A stretch of DNA of 23,908 bases from JBBTXG01 sp038062375. GTDB lineage: Bacteria; Patescibacteriota; Minisyncoccia; Minisyncoccales; UBA10102. Below the pieces are notes generated by a model that saw only the letters and a list, made by a program, of their open reading frames with translations, searched no databases and was not told the DNA's origin. Made by a program: the position numbers and the translations under genes. The stretch is from positions 1 through 23,908 of the forward strand of contig JBBTXG010000013.1 in the NCBI GenBank assembly GCA_038062375.1, in the 5' to 3' direction. Shown piece after piece: positions 15,146 to 22,464 of this stretch. The number at the start of each line of letters is the position of its first letter. Positions within the stretch are counted from its first letter, which is position 1.

Positions 15146-15185
15146 ATCCTCTCTCTTTGAAACGGGAGGGTTTTTCTTTCTTTTA
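15146..15185 (+). terminator. Intrinsic terminator after copA-copZ
   Basis: ATCCTCTC (15146-15153), 10-nt loop, GGGAGGGT (15164-15171) form an 8-bp stem with two G-U pairs, then a T-rich run to about 15185. It begins 16 nt after the copZ stop. Confidence 0.75.
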
Positions 15186-15209
15186 CTTTTTGGTACCCTA
15201 CGTTTCGAC

Positions 15210-15965
15210 ATGAGCTTGCAAAAAGAAATTCGATGGCTTTTAGAGGAGAAATATGGCGGTAAGACGACTGAAGAGGCCAAGAAAGATATAAGAAGGTTGC
15301 AGAGAGGAGAACCCCTTGATTATGTGATTGGGTGGGTTGAATTTTTGGGATGCAAGATTGATGTATCCCAAAAGTCCCTCATCCCGCGGCCGGAAACGGA
15401 GTATTGGGTTCAAAAAGCAATCCAGGACGTGAGAAAATCAAAGATAAAAAATCAAAAATCAAAAATAAGATGTCTGGATATATTCGCTGGTTCAGGATGC
15501 ATCGGGATCGTTGCCTTGAAACACATTCCTTTGGCGACTGTTGATTTTGCAGAGAAAGAAAGAAGATTTTTAAAACAGATTAAGGTCAATGCGCATCTCA
15601 ACGGGGTCGATTCTTCCCGATATCGTCTCATCCAGTCTGATATTTTTTCACGCATTTTTCGAGCATACGACTATATGTTTGCTAACCCTCCCTATGTGGC
15701 AGAATCAAGAAAAACAAAAGTTCAAAAATCAGTTCTTCAGTGGGAGCCTCGGCATTCCATTTTTGGCGGGAAAGATGGCTTGCGATACATCACAACGTTT
15801 TTGAGGGAAGCCAAACATTACTTGAAGCCCAGGGGAACAATCTACATGGAATTTGATTCTCCTCAAGAAAAGAAAATTGCTCGCATGCTCAAAGAGTTTG
15901 CGTATCGAGAGTTTGAGTTTTTCAAAGATCAGTACGGGAGGCGGAGGTATATAAGAGTTCAGTGA
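15210..15965 (+). CDS. prmC: Release factor glutamine methyltransferase (PrmC/HemK)
   Basis: A 251-residue protein that methylates the Gln of the GGQ motif in peptide release factors, using SAM. Visible: an N-terminal helical part with EPLDYVIGWVEFLG, IPRPETEYWV (the conserved P-R-P-E-T), the SAM-binding LDIFAGSGCIGI, and the NPPYV catalytic motif (about 15690). This order is diagnostic of PrmC. A low-complexity KSKIKNQKSKIR stretch (15431-15470) separates the N-terminal domain from the methyltransferase fold. The ATG at 15210 lies about 25 nt after the previous terminator. The stop falls 3 nt before the gpsA -35, so gpsA has a separate promoter. Confidence 0.9.
   Translation: MSLQKEIRWLLEEKYGGKTTEEAKKDIRRLQRGEPLDYVIGWVEFLGCKIDVSQKSLIPRPETEYWVQKAIQDVRKSKIKNQKSKIRCLDIFAGSGCIGIVALKHIPLATVDFAEKERRFLKQIKVNAHLNGVDSSRYRLIQSDIFSRIFRAYDYMFANPPYVAESRKTKVQKSVLQWEPRHSIFGGKDGLRYITTFLREAKHYLKPRGTIYMEFDSPQEKKIARMLKEFAYREFEFFKDQYGRRRYIRVQ
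15431..15470. repeat. A-rich degenerate tandem repeat inside prmC
   Basis: Three to four imperfect copies of an A(3-6)TCA unit encode the KSKIKNQKSKIR linker. The reading frame is kept. It looks like replication-slippage expansion at a tolerant linker. Confidence 0.55.
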
Positions 15966-15968
15966 TAT

Positions 15969-15997
15969 TTGATTTCCAAGGATTGCCCAAGTATAAT
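15969..15997 (+). promoter_or_regulatory. gpsA promoter
   Basis: TTGATT (15969-15974), 17-bp spacer, consensus TATAAT (15992-15997). The ATG at 16007 is 9 nt further on, so the message should be leaderless. This position is the main reason to reject the earlier in-frame GTG at 15962. Confidence 0.65.
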
Positions 15998-16006
15998 CAG
16001 GATAAT

Positions 16007-16888
16007 ATGGTTTTTCAGGTAGTGATTATTGGAGCTGGAAGGATTGGGAAAGCCCTGGGGGAAGTTCTTGGGAAGAAAGGCGCGAGAGTAGAATTTTGGG
16101 ATAAAGATTCAGAAAAGGTTGCGTCCCAAAAAGATTTTAAACAGTTGATACCCTCTGCCGATTTTTTATTTTTGTGTGTGCCCTCGAACGCGACAAGAGA
16201 GGTGTGTGAGAAGGTAAAAGATGTGTTATCACTCCACACAACGGTGGTGTCGCTTTCAAAAGGTATTGAGAGTAACACATTAAAAACAATAGATGAAGTA
16301 CTCAAGGAGGTGTTGTCCAAGAGTCAACCCTTCGCGATATTGGGGGGTCCTTTGATGGCAGAGGATTTAGTAAAAGGGATGAAGGGAATAGGGGTGGTTG
16401 CCTGGGAATCTGAAGAGACCGGCAAAAAGATTGTTGACCTTTTTTATCATACGAATGTTTCTGTCGAATCTTCCTTAGATGTGCGAGGGGTAGCACTTGG
16501 AGGGGTTTTAAAAAATGTGTATGGTTTAGCGCTTGGCATTGCAGATGGGATGGAGTGGGGGAGTAACACAAAAGGATGGTTTGCCGTAAAGGCAATGAGG
16601 GAGATGGAGGAGATCGTGAAACTCCTTGGAGGAGAGGAGAAAACCGTATGGTCTCCGGCAGGGTTAGGAGATTTGATCGCAACGGGGTTCAGCCCTTACT
16701 CTCGTAATCGTAAGTTTGCCGAAGAAATGGTGAGAGATGGAAAATGCGATATTGAATGCGAAGGCTGCACTTCTCTCCCCTTATTGATGGAATTGCTTGG
16801 TGAGAAGATACATCAATTCCCCTTTCTTTGCGCAATATACAAAATTTTGTTTGAAAGAAAAGAGCCGGATCTTTTATTTCAACGATAA
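16007..16888 (+). CDS. gpsA: NAD(P)-dependent glycerol-3-phosphate dehydrogenase
   Basis: A 293-residue cytoplasmic enzyme that reduces dihydroxyacetone phosphate to sn-glycerol-3-phosphate, the backbone for membrane lipids. Visible: the Rossmann motif GAGRIGKALG near the N-terminus, SLSKGIE, GGPLMAED, the catalytic Lys in LKNVYGLALGIADGM, and the C-terminal AGLGDLIATGFSPYSRNRKF, all classical for GpsA. The end of the protein (CDIECEGCTSLPLLMELL) is normal in length. It has its own promoter (15969-15997) and ends 14 nt before the flavoprotein gene, probably cotranscribed. A supply of G3P beside an FAD oxidoreductase is compatible with lipid or redox metabolism, but the link is inference. Confidence 0.93.
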   Translation: MVFQVVIIGAGRIGKALGEVLGKKGARVEFWDKDSEKVASQKDFKQLIPSADFLFLCVPSNATREVCEKVKDVLSLHTTVVSLSKGIESNTLKTIDEVLKEVLSKSQPFAILGGPLMAEDLVKGMKGIGVVAWESEETGKKIVDLFYHTNVSVESSLDVRGVALGGVLKNVYGLALGIADGMEWGSNTKGWFAVKAMREMEEIVKLLGGEEKTVWSPAGLGDLIATGFSPYSRNRKFAEEMVRDGKCDIECEGCTSLPLLMELLGEKIHQFPFLCAIYKILFERKEPDLLFQR

Positions 16889-16902
16889 CGCACCATAGAC
16901 AC

Positions 16903-18537
16903 ATGAACTTGAAAGAAGAATTACAAAACTTTATCAGTGGAGACGTGAGAGATGATGAAGAGACGCTGGCAAAGCAGAGCCGAGATTACAGCATCTTTGA
17001 GGTACGGCCAAGAGTGGTGGTGTTTCCGAAAGATGAAGAGGATATCAAAAAATTGGTCTTGTTCGCAGATACCCATCCAGAAGAAAAGTTGAGCATCGCT
17101 TGCAGGTCCGGAGGCACTGATATGTCAGGCGGTCCTTTGGGCGAATCTATCATTGTCGATTTTTCCCAATACTTTAACCGCATTCAAGAAATTGGTGCAG
17201 GGTACGCGGTAGTGCAGCCGGGAGTTTTCTACCGTGATTTTGAGAAAGAGGCAGAAAAGCACAATCTTTTGCTTCCTTCGTATCCTGCTTCCAAAGATAT
17301 CTGTATGGTTGGAGGAATGGTCGCAAATAATTCAGGTGGAGAGAAGAGTTTAAGATACGGGAAAACAGAGAACTATGTGCAAGAGCTTAGGATGATCCTT
17401 GCCGATGGAAAAGAGCATATTTTTTTTCCCTTGAGTAAAGATGAATTGGCAGCAAAGATGAAACTCGAGGGATTTGAGGGTGACATCTACCGGAGACTCC
17501 ATCAACTCATTGAGGATAACTATGAAGCGTTGCAAGAAGCAAAGCCAAAGGTATCGAAAAACTCTGCCGGATATTTCCTTTGGAATGTATGGGACAGAAA
17601 AACATTCGATCTTACGAAATTAATGGTAGGATCGCAGGGAACACTTGGCATTATCACCGAAGTGAAGTTGCGGTTAATTCGACCAGAGAAGCATTCTGCG
17701 CTCTTGGTAATTTTCTTGAAGGATCTGGAACCTTTAGCGAGGCTTGTGCAAAAGGTAGTGGAGAAAAAGCCTGAAAGTTTTGAATTCTATGATGACGAAA
17801 CTCTCAAACTTGCCCTTCGATTTCTTCCGGATTTTCTTCATATTCTGGGAGCGAAAAGTGTATGGAGCTTGGCGTGGCAGTTTCTTCCAGAGTTCAGGAT
17901 GTTGCTCATGGGGGGATTACCCAAACTCATTTTGCTAGCCGAGTTTACGGGAGATTCATTAGAACAGACACATGCAAAAGCAAAAGAAGCGGAAGTTTCT
18001 GTGAAGGAATTTGGCTTCCCAACTCATATTACAAGAGACGCAAAAGAAGCAGAAAAATACCTTTCGGTCAGAAGAAAAAGTTTTAGCTTGTTGCATAGCC
18101 ATGTGAAAGGTTTAAGCGCAGCTCCTTTTATTGATGATATTGTGGTTTTACCAGAGTATCTCCCAGAATTTCTTCCGAAGATCGGCCGCATTCTTGAACC
18201 TTACAAAAAAAAGATGGTCTATACGATTGCAGGCCATGTGGGCGACGGGAATTTCCATATTATTCCTTTAATGGATCTCTCAAGGCCAGATGTGAGGGCA
18301 ATTATTCCAGAACTCATGGTAAAGGTGCACGAGCTTGTCTTTCAATGGAAGGGCTCCATTACCGGCGAGCATAACGATGGACTTATTCGCACGCCGTATC
18401 TGAAAGATATGTATGGAGAAAAGATAGTGGGGCTCTTTGAACAGGTGAAAGATATTTTTGATCCGCATAATATTTTCAATCCTGGGAAAAAAGTTCGGGG
18501 AAGTGTAGAGTACGGACTCAAACATCTTGCGGCGTAG
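16903..18537 (+). CDS. FAD-linked oxidoreductase, GlcD / D-lactate dehydrogenase-like
   Basis: A 544-residue flavoprotein of the FAD_binding_4 / FAD-oxidase_C type. N-terminal FAD domain: VVVFPKDEEDIKKLV, CRSGGTDMSGG, MVGGMVANNSGG and GSQGTLGIITEVKLRL. C-terminal cap: AGHVGDGNFHIIPL and GSITGEHNDGLIRTPYL, the substrate-site His and Glu-His segments found in D-lactate, glycolate and D-2-hydroxyglutarate dehydrogenases. The usual GEHGDG reads GEHNDG. No 4Fe-4S domain is fused and none is adjacent. Exact substrate cannot be told; D-lactate is the commonest in this group. Probably in the gpsA operon (14-nt gap). Confidence 0.85.
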   Translation: MNLKEELQNFISGDVRDDEETLAKQSRDYSIFEVRPRVVVFPKDEEDIKKLVLFADTHPEEKLSIACRSGGTDMSGGPLGESIIVDFSQYFNRIQEIGAGYAVVQPGVFYRDFEKEAEKHNLLLPSYPASKDICMVGGMVANNSGGEKSLRYGKTENYVQELRMILADGKEHIFFPLSKDELAAKMKLEGFEGDIYRRLHQLIEDNYEALQEAKPKVSKNSAGYFLWNVWDRKTFDLTKLMVGSQGTLGIITEVKLRLIRPEKHSALLVIFLKDLEPLARLVQKVVEKKPESFEFYDDETLKLALRFLPDFLHILGAKSVWSLAWQFLPEFRMLLMGGLPKLILLAEFTGDSLEQTHAKAKEAEVSVKEFGFPTHITRDAKEAEKYLSVRRKSFSLLHSHVKGLSAAPFIDDIVVLPEYLPEFLPKIGRILEPYKKKMVYTIAGHVGDGNFHIIPLMDLSRPDVRAIIPELMVKVHELVFQWKGSITGEHNDGLIRTPYLKDMYGEKIVGLFEQVKDIFDPHNIFNPGKKVRGSVEYGLKHLAA

Positions 18538-18554
18538 GGAAGAAGGGGTAGAAT
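18527..18554 (+). promoter_or_regulatory. Possible promoter for the MgtC-family gene
   Basis: TTGCGG (18527-18532), 16-bp spacer, TAGAAT (18549-18554, 5 of 6). The -35 lies inside the end of the flavoprotein gene. AAGGGG and CCCCTT flanking TAGAAT can form a hairpin (about 18543-18570), which could be regulatory or chance. Confidence 0.4.
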
Positions 18555-18586
18555 AAAAGAATCCCCCCTTAAGCATAAGACAAGAC

Positions 18587-19045
18587 ATGGAACTTTTCAG
18601 TGATTTGGAAATCCGCATTGCTCTTCAGCTGTTCCTCGCAGTGCTTTTGGGTGTGACAATCGGCATTGAGCGAGAAGTAAGCGGAAAAGAGGCTGGGATT
18701 CGAACGTATGCTCTTGTTGCCCTTGGGTCTGCGCTTTTTACGATTGTTGGGGTGGAAACCTTCCGTCAGTTCTCGATCATCGGAGGAATTAGTTTTGATC
18801 CGAGTAGGATCGTGAACTCGATTGCCTTGGGAATTGGATTTATTGGAGCTGGGATTATTATCTATCGAAACTCGCATGTGGAGGGGGTCACAACCGCAAC
18901 TGGGGTTTGGGTTGCAGGCGCAATTGGCCTTGCGGTTGGTCTCGAGTTCTATGGGATCGCTATTTTTGCAACACTTCTTGCGTTTTTTGTGCTCTCGGGA
19001 TTACATCCTCTCAAACGATGGGTAAGAGAAAAAAAGCAAGAGTAA
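18587..19045 (+). CDS. MgtC/SapB family membrane protein
   Basis: A 152-residue integral membrane protein. The MgtC core is clear: LLGVTIGIEREVSGKEAGIRTYALVALGSALF, then a SRIVNSIALGIGFIGAGIII helix and a VEGVTTATGVWVAGAIGLAVG helix, with four to five predicted spans. MgtC-family proteins are linked to growth at low magnesium and control of ATP synthase or virulence in some bacteria; most environmental members are uncharacterised. It lacks the C-terminal ACT-like domain of long MgtC proteins, so it is the short SapB type. No good ribosome-binding site. The following 268 nt run to a strong terminator. Confidence 0.9.
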   Translation: MELFSDLEIRIALQLFLAVLLGVTIGIEREVSGKEAGIRTYALVALGSALFTIVGVETFRQFSIIGGISFDPSRIVNSIALGIGFIGAGIIIYRNSHVEGVTTATGVWVAGAIGLAVGLEFYGIAIFATLLAFFVLSGLHPLKRWVREKKQE

Positions 19046-19313
19046 GAACCATTTTTGGAGAAACAAGATACATCGGTAACACTTCCCATGCTCCCAAGAT
19101 CAAGGTAGGAAGGAAGAATAAGAAGTCGTACCCATGTATCTCATCACGAGAGCTATGCAGTTCAGCTTCAATGTATGGGCAAAATCCTTGGTTTGGATCC
19201 CTTGAGGGACTTGTGTACTTGGAGAACAGAGATGCATACGTGCTCCTCCCTATAATGGAAGCTGCACTCGCAAGCCCACTTCGTTTCGCTTCCACATAAT
19301 CAATTCATAGGGT
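19046..19313. other. Untranslated stretch between mgtC and its terminator
   Basis: No credible gene. Both strands are open over much of it (plus strand to 19299, minus strand 19295-19011), but neither product resembles a known protein and no ribosome-binding site or promoter supports them. It may be a long 3' untranslated region or hold a small RNA. Confidence 0.4.
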
Positions 19314-19363
19314 TTTACTTAATAAGTTATACATACGTATAGAGTATTAAGTAAAGTTTTTTT
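19314..19363 (+). terminator. Strong intrinsic terminator with two-tier palindromic stem
   Basis: TTTACTTAATA (19314-19324) and TATTAAGTAAA (19345-19355) are perfect 11-bp inverted copies. Between them TATAC (19328-19332) pairs with GTATA (19337-19341) around an ATAC loop. One G and seven T follow. It ends transcription from mgtC or from something in 19046-19313. Confidence 0.75.
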
Positions 19364-19382
19364 ATTTGTTATATTATTAGGA

Positions 19383-19607
19383 ATGATCATTTATAATCCC
19401 AAAGGTGCGATGCGGGAATTTCTTCCAAAGACTATCGAGTGGGTGAAGTAAGGTGGGATATGGCATGCAGAGTTTGCGACATATCGAGACGCAGCTTTGC
19501 AGAGTGAATTCATCCAGATGGGTTGCATGAAAAATGAGGAAGGATCTTTCATAAATTTTAGAGGACGAGCATTTTTTTCAATTTCGTTAGCTTCTGTGGT
19601 ATGGTGA
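19383..19607 (+). pseudogene. Possible broken small gene
   Basis: From the ATG at 19383 the frame reads IIYNPKGAMREFLPKTIEWV-K, a TAA at 19449-19451, then continues open to TGA 19605-19607 with protein-like composition (GGIWHAEFATYRDAALQ, then a C-terminal FINFRGRAFFSISLASVVW). A single change from AAA to TAA would explain it. I do not recognise the product. It could equally be chance open frame in an intergenic region. Confidence 0.25.
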
Positions 19608-19671
19608 GAGAATAAAAAGAATTTGTGGATAAGTTTTGAGAGGGGATACAAGGGGTTGATTTTTTGAAATA

Positions 19672-19700
19672 TTGACAGAGTTTTTTTGAAAAGGTACAAG
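19672..19700 (+). promoter_or_regulatory. Promoter of the structured leader / DUF4430 operon
   Basis: Consensus -35 TTGACA (19672-19677), 17-bp spacer, -10 TACAAG (19695-19700, 4 of 6). A start near 19707 gives a leader of about 370 nt before the ATG at 20079. Confidence 0.5.
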
Positions 19701-19706
19701 AAAAGA

Positions 19707-19910
19707 TAAGTTCGTCGAAAACGATAACTACCCAGAGGAAGCAGGTGACCGGCCTATGCTAAGACCTTAGCGAGGCAAGGAATTCCTGCACTCCCCCGGA
19801 ACAGTGAACCCGCCCATGAGGCGGAAAGTCTGGTCGACTGGATAGGTATCTATCGTCAGAAGCATGCCCCGTGGCGATCCGCAATGAGCGGAGAGCTTTA
19901 TGGGGTTTTT
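19707..19910 (+). ncRNA. Structured leader RNA, candidate riboswitch of unidentified class
   Basis: Pairings visible: a closing stem CAGGTGACC (19742-19750) with GGTCGACTG (19832-19840), one mismatch and one G-U. Inside it, GCCT..GCTAA (19752-19762) pairs with TTAGC..AGGC (19767-19776), and CCGCC (19810-19814) with GGCGG (19820-19824) around CATGA. Outside, GATAG-GTAT-CTATC (19841-19854). Unpaired purine-rich segments remain, as in an aptamer. A terminator-like hairpin follows: CCCC (19867-19870) with GGGG (19902-19905), inner TCCGC (19878-19882) with GCGGA (19888-19892), then TTTTT. I could not match it to a riboswitch class I know. Position before a presumed ligand-binding operon supports a regulatory role. 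Confidence 0.5.
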
Positions 19911-19977
19911 CATCCCTCGAGGGCGGGGAGAGTGCTTGAGCGTAAAAGCCGAGAAGGTTTTTATGCAAAACAGTTGT

Positions 19978-19998
19978 ACTCCCTGCGGAGTCTTTTTT
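19978..19998 (+). terminator. Second intrinsic terminator in the leader
   Basis: ACTCC (19978-19982), loop CTGC, GGAGT (19987-19991), C, then six T. It stands 80 nt before the coding start, so it would act as an attenuator rather than as an end for a gene. Confidence 0.65.
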
Positions 19999-20078
19999 GT
20001 TCTCCTTCGATAAAAATAACAGAGAGGAGGACAAGAATTCTTCCCAAGCTTTGGCCAAGGAGGGTGTACATTCCTACG

Positions 20079-21908
20079 ATGTCTAAACAACTTTCATTTT
20101 CTTCTCTATGGTCGGCGCTCGGAATGGTTGTGCTCATTTGTTTTCTGTTTGCAGGCATCTCGTTTACTCGTGCAGATGAAGTTGACGACGCGATTTCAAA
20201 AGCTGTTGCATATCTCAAGACGCAAGAGATGAATCCTACCGTTACGATGGCGTTGGTAGCAGGAGGAGAGTCGGTGGATGTTTCGTATCTGAAGAGCTTT
20301 TCCGGAGATAGCGCAATTGCGTATGCCAAACCCATTATGGCTTTGGCTGCAGCCGGCAAGAATCCTCGTACCTTTCCCAATGAGGACTTTATTGCAAAGA
20401 TCAAAAGCTTTGCTGATGGTACCCAGTTGGGCAGCCCAAGCCAGATCAATGATGATATCTGGGGAACTCTTGCCTTGATTTCGGCAGGAGTCTCTCTGGA
20501 AGAATCGATTATTCAAAACTCAAAGAATTTTATCCTCGCGCATCAAAATTCAGACGGAGGTTGGGCATGGAATGTAGACGGTACAAGCGATACCAACGAT
20601 ACCGCAGTGGCAATCATGGTGCTCGGGGAGGTCGGAGTGACAAAGTCTGACTCTGTGATTCAGAAAGCAGCTGCATATCTGAAGGGAGCACAGAACGATG
20701 ACGGAGGATTTCCTTACGATCTTGCAAGTTCATTCGGTACGCCTTCTGATTCCAATAGCAATGCATGGATCATCTCTGCAATCAATGCGCTTGACGAGGA
20801 TCCAAAATCGTGGACAAAAAATGGTAAGAATCCTGTCGAACATCTGCTGTCTTTGCAGGACGCGGATGGAGGGTTTTGGTGGGTAAAGCCCGGAACGTCT
20901 GACTTTAACAACAAGGGGTCAACCGCTGACGCAGTGATCGCATTGACCGGGCATTGGTATCCGCCAAGAAAGCTCTCGAGCGATATTCCCGAAGTGTCTT
21001 TTCGAATCGAAGGGGCTGCTGCTCAAGTGTGCAAGGGCAAGATTCAAGCGCAGACTGCGATTGATGTGGTAAAAAAAGCAGCAGCAGGTTGCGGCTTCAC
21101 CTACGAAATTCAAAATACTTCCTTTGGTCCCTATCTCACGCGAATTGGAAATGATAAAGCCGAAGGCCTCAATGGTTGGCTTTATCGCGTAAACTGGGCG
21201 TTGCCTTCAGTGGGAGCTGCGGATTATAAACTCTCCCAGGGAGATGAGGTCTTGTGGTATTATGGCGAGTTTGAGTGGCAGCCCTTGCGTATTCAATTGA
21301 GCGATTCGAAAAGCGCGTACCTTCCCGGAGAGAAAGTTTCAGGAAAAGTGGAGGTATTTTTTAATGAAAAACAATGGAATTCGGTTTCAGAAGCGACTGT
21401 GTTGATGAATGGAACGGATAAGAAAACAACGAGCGATGGATTTTTTGAGTTTTTCCTTTCTCAAGGTGGAGTTTTTGAACTTCGAGCGGAAAAGGAGAAA
21501 TCAATACGTTCCGATAGCATATCAATTATTGTTGGAGATGTGCGAGAGGACGTGGAGCTTTCCGTGGAGATCGTAGAAGAGCAAGGCGGGGGCGGAAGGC
21601 CAGAGGTTGGATTTTCCGTGAATCCTTCTTTACTTGCATTTGGCCAAATGAAACCTGCAACCAGCGCAACAAAACAAGTAACCCTGAAAAATGAGGGCCA
21701 GAAAGATTTAAGCGTGAGAGTTCTTGTTCAAGGGGATGAGGTATTTCATTTTCTGAAAATTGCAAATATGATCTGGTCTGCGTTCGAAACACTCCTCGCA
21801 GCAAGCTCTTCAAAAAATATAGATGTGAATTTATCGCTCCCCATGGAGTTTCGTTCTTTTGGGGCCAAGGAAGGAAAGCTTATCTTCTGGGGGATGATTC
21901 ATGAATAA
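20079..21908 (+). CDS. Secreted transcobalamin/intrinsic factor-like protein (alpha/alpha barrel + DUF4430)
   Basis: A 609-residue exported protein. Residues 1-32 form a signal peptide (hydrophobic core GMVVLICFLFAGISF, likely cut before DEVDDA). Residues about 35-300 are a prenyltransferase/terpene-cyclase-like alpha/alpha barrel with repeats NSDGGWAWN, NDDGGFPYD and DADGGFWWV. About 305-400 is a DUF4430 (transcobalamin C-terminal-like) domain ending in GWLYRVNWALP and QGDEVLWYYGEF. Two beta-sandwich domains follow (about 405-500 and 510-609). Barrel plus DUF4430 is the architecture of animal intrinsic factor and transcobalamin. Start: the ATG at 20079 has AAGGAGGGTG 12 nt upstream and the signal peptide directly after it; the open frame back to 19884 is leader RNA. 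Cobalamin as ligand is inference. Confidence 0.85.
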   Translation: MSKQLSFSSLWSALGMVVLICFLFAGISFTRADEVDDAISKAVAYLKTQEMNPTVTMALVAGGESVDVSYLKSFSGDSAIAYAKPIMALAAAGKNPRTFPNEDFIAKIKSFADGTQLGSPSQINDDIWGTLALISAGVSLEESIIQNSKNFILAHQNSDGGWAWNVDGTSDTNDTAVAIMVLGEVGVTKSDSVIQKAAAYLKGAQNDDGGFPYDLASSFGTPSDSNSNAWIISAINALDEDPKSWTKNGKNPVEHLLSLQDADGGFWWVKPGTSDFNNKGSTADAVIALTGHWYPPRKLSSDIPEVSFRIEGAAAQVCKGKIQAQTAIDVVKKAAAGCGFTYEIQNTSFGPYLTRIGNDKAEGLNGWLYRVNWALPSVGAADYKLSQGDEVLWYYGEFEWQPLRIQLSDSKSAYLPGEKVSGKVEVFFNEKQWNSVSEATVLMNGTDKKTTSDGFFEFFLSQGGVFELRAEKEKSIRSDSISIIVGDVREDVELSVEIVEEQGGGGRPEVGFSVNPSLLAFGQMKPATSATKQVTLKNEGQKDLSVRVLVQGDEVFHFLKIANMIWSAFETLLAASSSKNIDVNLSLPMEFRSFGAKEGKLIFWGMIHE

Positions 21909-22464
21909 AAATTTTGGAATACTCATTTTGTTTATTGCTGGCGCTCTTTTCGGGAGGATGGTGATGGTTGAAGCTGCAAGCAGAGGTATAGGAATCAGTC
22001 CTGCAAGGATTGAGCTCGAAGGGGTTTCCTCTTGGCCCCATACGGTGCCACTTCTTGTAACGAATCTTTCCCAAGAGCCCGAATGGTTTGAGATTACATT
22101 GCCCCAGAATCATCAAGACATGGTTTCGATACATCCGAGCCGTTTTCCTTTGGACCCCCAGAGAACAGTCCATGTTGTGGTTACTTTTGGAGAGCCCAAA
22201 GAAGGGATATCTGGAGTTATCCGGATTGCAGCTACGCGTACTTTGCCTGAAGGATTTGAAACTGGAACAGGGATTGAGGTTCCCTTTCATATTTCAGATA
22301 CCTTTTTGAAAAAGAGCGCTCCATTTTCTGGCGCGGTTCATGGTATTGCTTCTGGCTTTTGGCACGAGAAAGTCTGGGGAGGATTGGTTATTCTCATGAG
22401 CATTTTGTTCCTCTGGTTCCTTGCCCAATATGCAACAAAGAAACTCTTTCAATCCCATCCATGA
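21901..22464 (+). CDS. Membrane-anchored Ig-like domain protein of the DUF4430 operon
   Basis: A 187-residue protein. An N-terminal signal (NFGILILFIAGALFG) precedes RGIGISPARIELEG, a beta-sandwich opening like those of cell-surface DUF916/WxL-type proteins, continuing through VHVVVTFGEPKEGISGVIRI. A C-terminal membrane span (GGLVILMSILFLWFLAQYA) with a Lys-bearing tail anchors it, so the sandwich lies outside. It overlaps the previous gene by 8 nt and the next by 4 nt, so all three are translated together. It probably anchors or presents the barrel protein; this is inference. The domain family name is uncertain. Confidence 0.75.
   Translation: MNKNFGILILFIAGALFGRMVMVEAASRGIGISPARIELEGVSSWPHTVPLLVTNLSQEPEWFEITLPQNHQDMVSIHPSRFPLDPQRTVHVVVTFGEPKEGISGVIRIAATRTLPEGFETGTGIEVPFHISDTFLKKSAPFSGAVHGIASGFWHEKVWGGLVILMSILFLWFLAQYATKKLFQSHP

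Noticed and set aside
18907..19299. Open frame overlapping and extending beyond mgtC
   Set aside because: The first part is an alternate frame of mgtC; the rest has no family resemblance, and the opposite strand (19295-19011) is equally open.
19741..19860. Cobalamin riboswitch in the leader
   Set aside because: GGAATTCC and GTGAACCCGCC faintly recall its core, but the B12-box (AGCCAGGAGACCTGCC-like) and the CCCGC-x-ACTGT core are missing. Naming the class would go beyond the sequence.
19741..19860. FMN or TPP riboswitch, SRP RNA or RNase P RNA
   Set aside because: Only short chance matches (AAAGTCTGG, CTGGATA, GGAAGCAGG). The GGGTGAAATTCCC, CTGAGA, AGGTCCGGAAGGAAGCAG and ACAGAAxCCGGCTTA signatures are absent.
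19884..20078. N-terminal extension of the barrel protein from the open frame starting at 19884
   Set aside because: The stretch contains two terminator hairpins and a ribosome-binding site. A signal peptide begins only at 20079.
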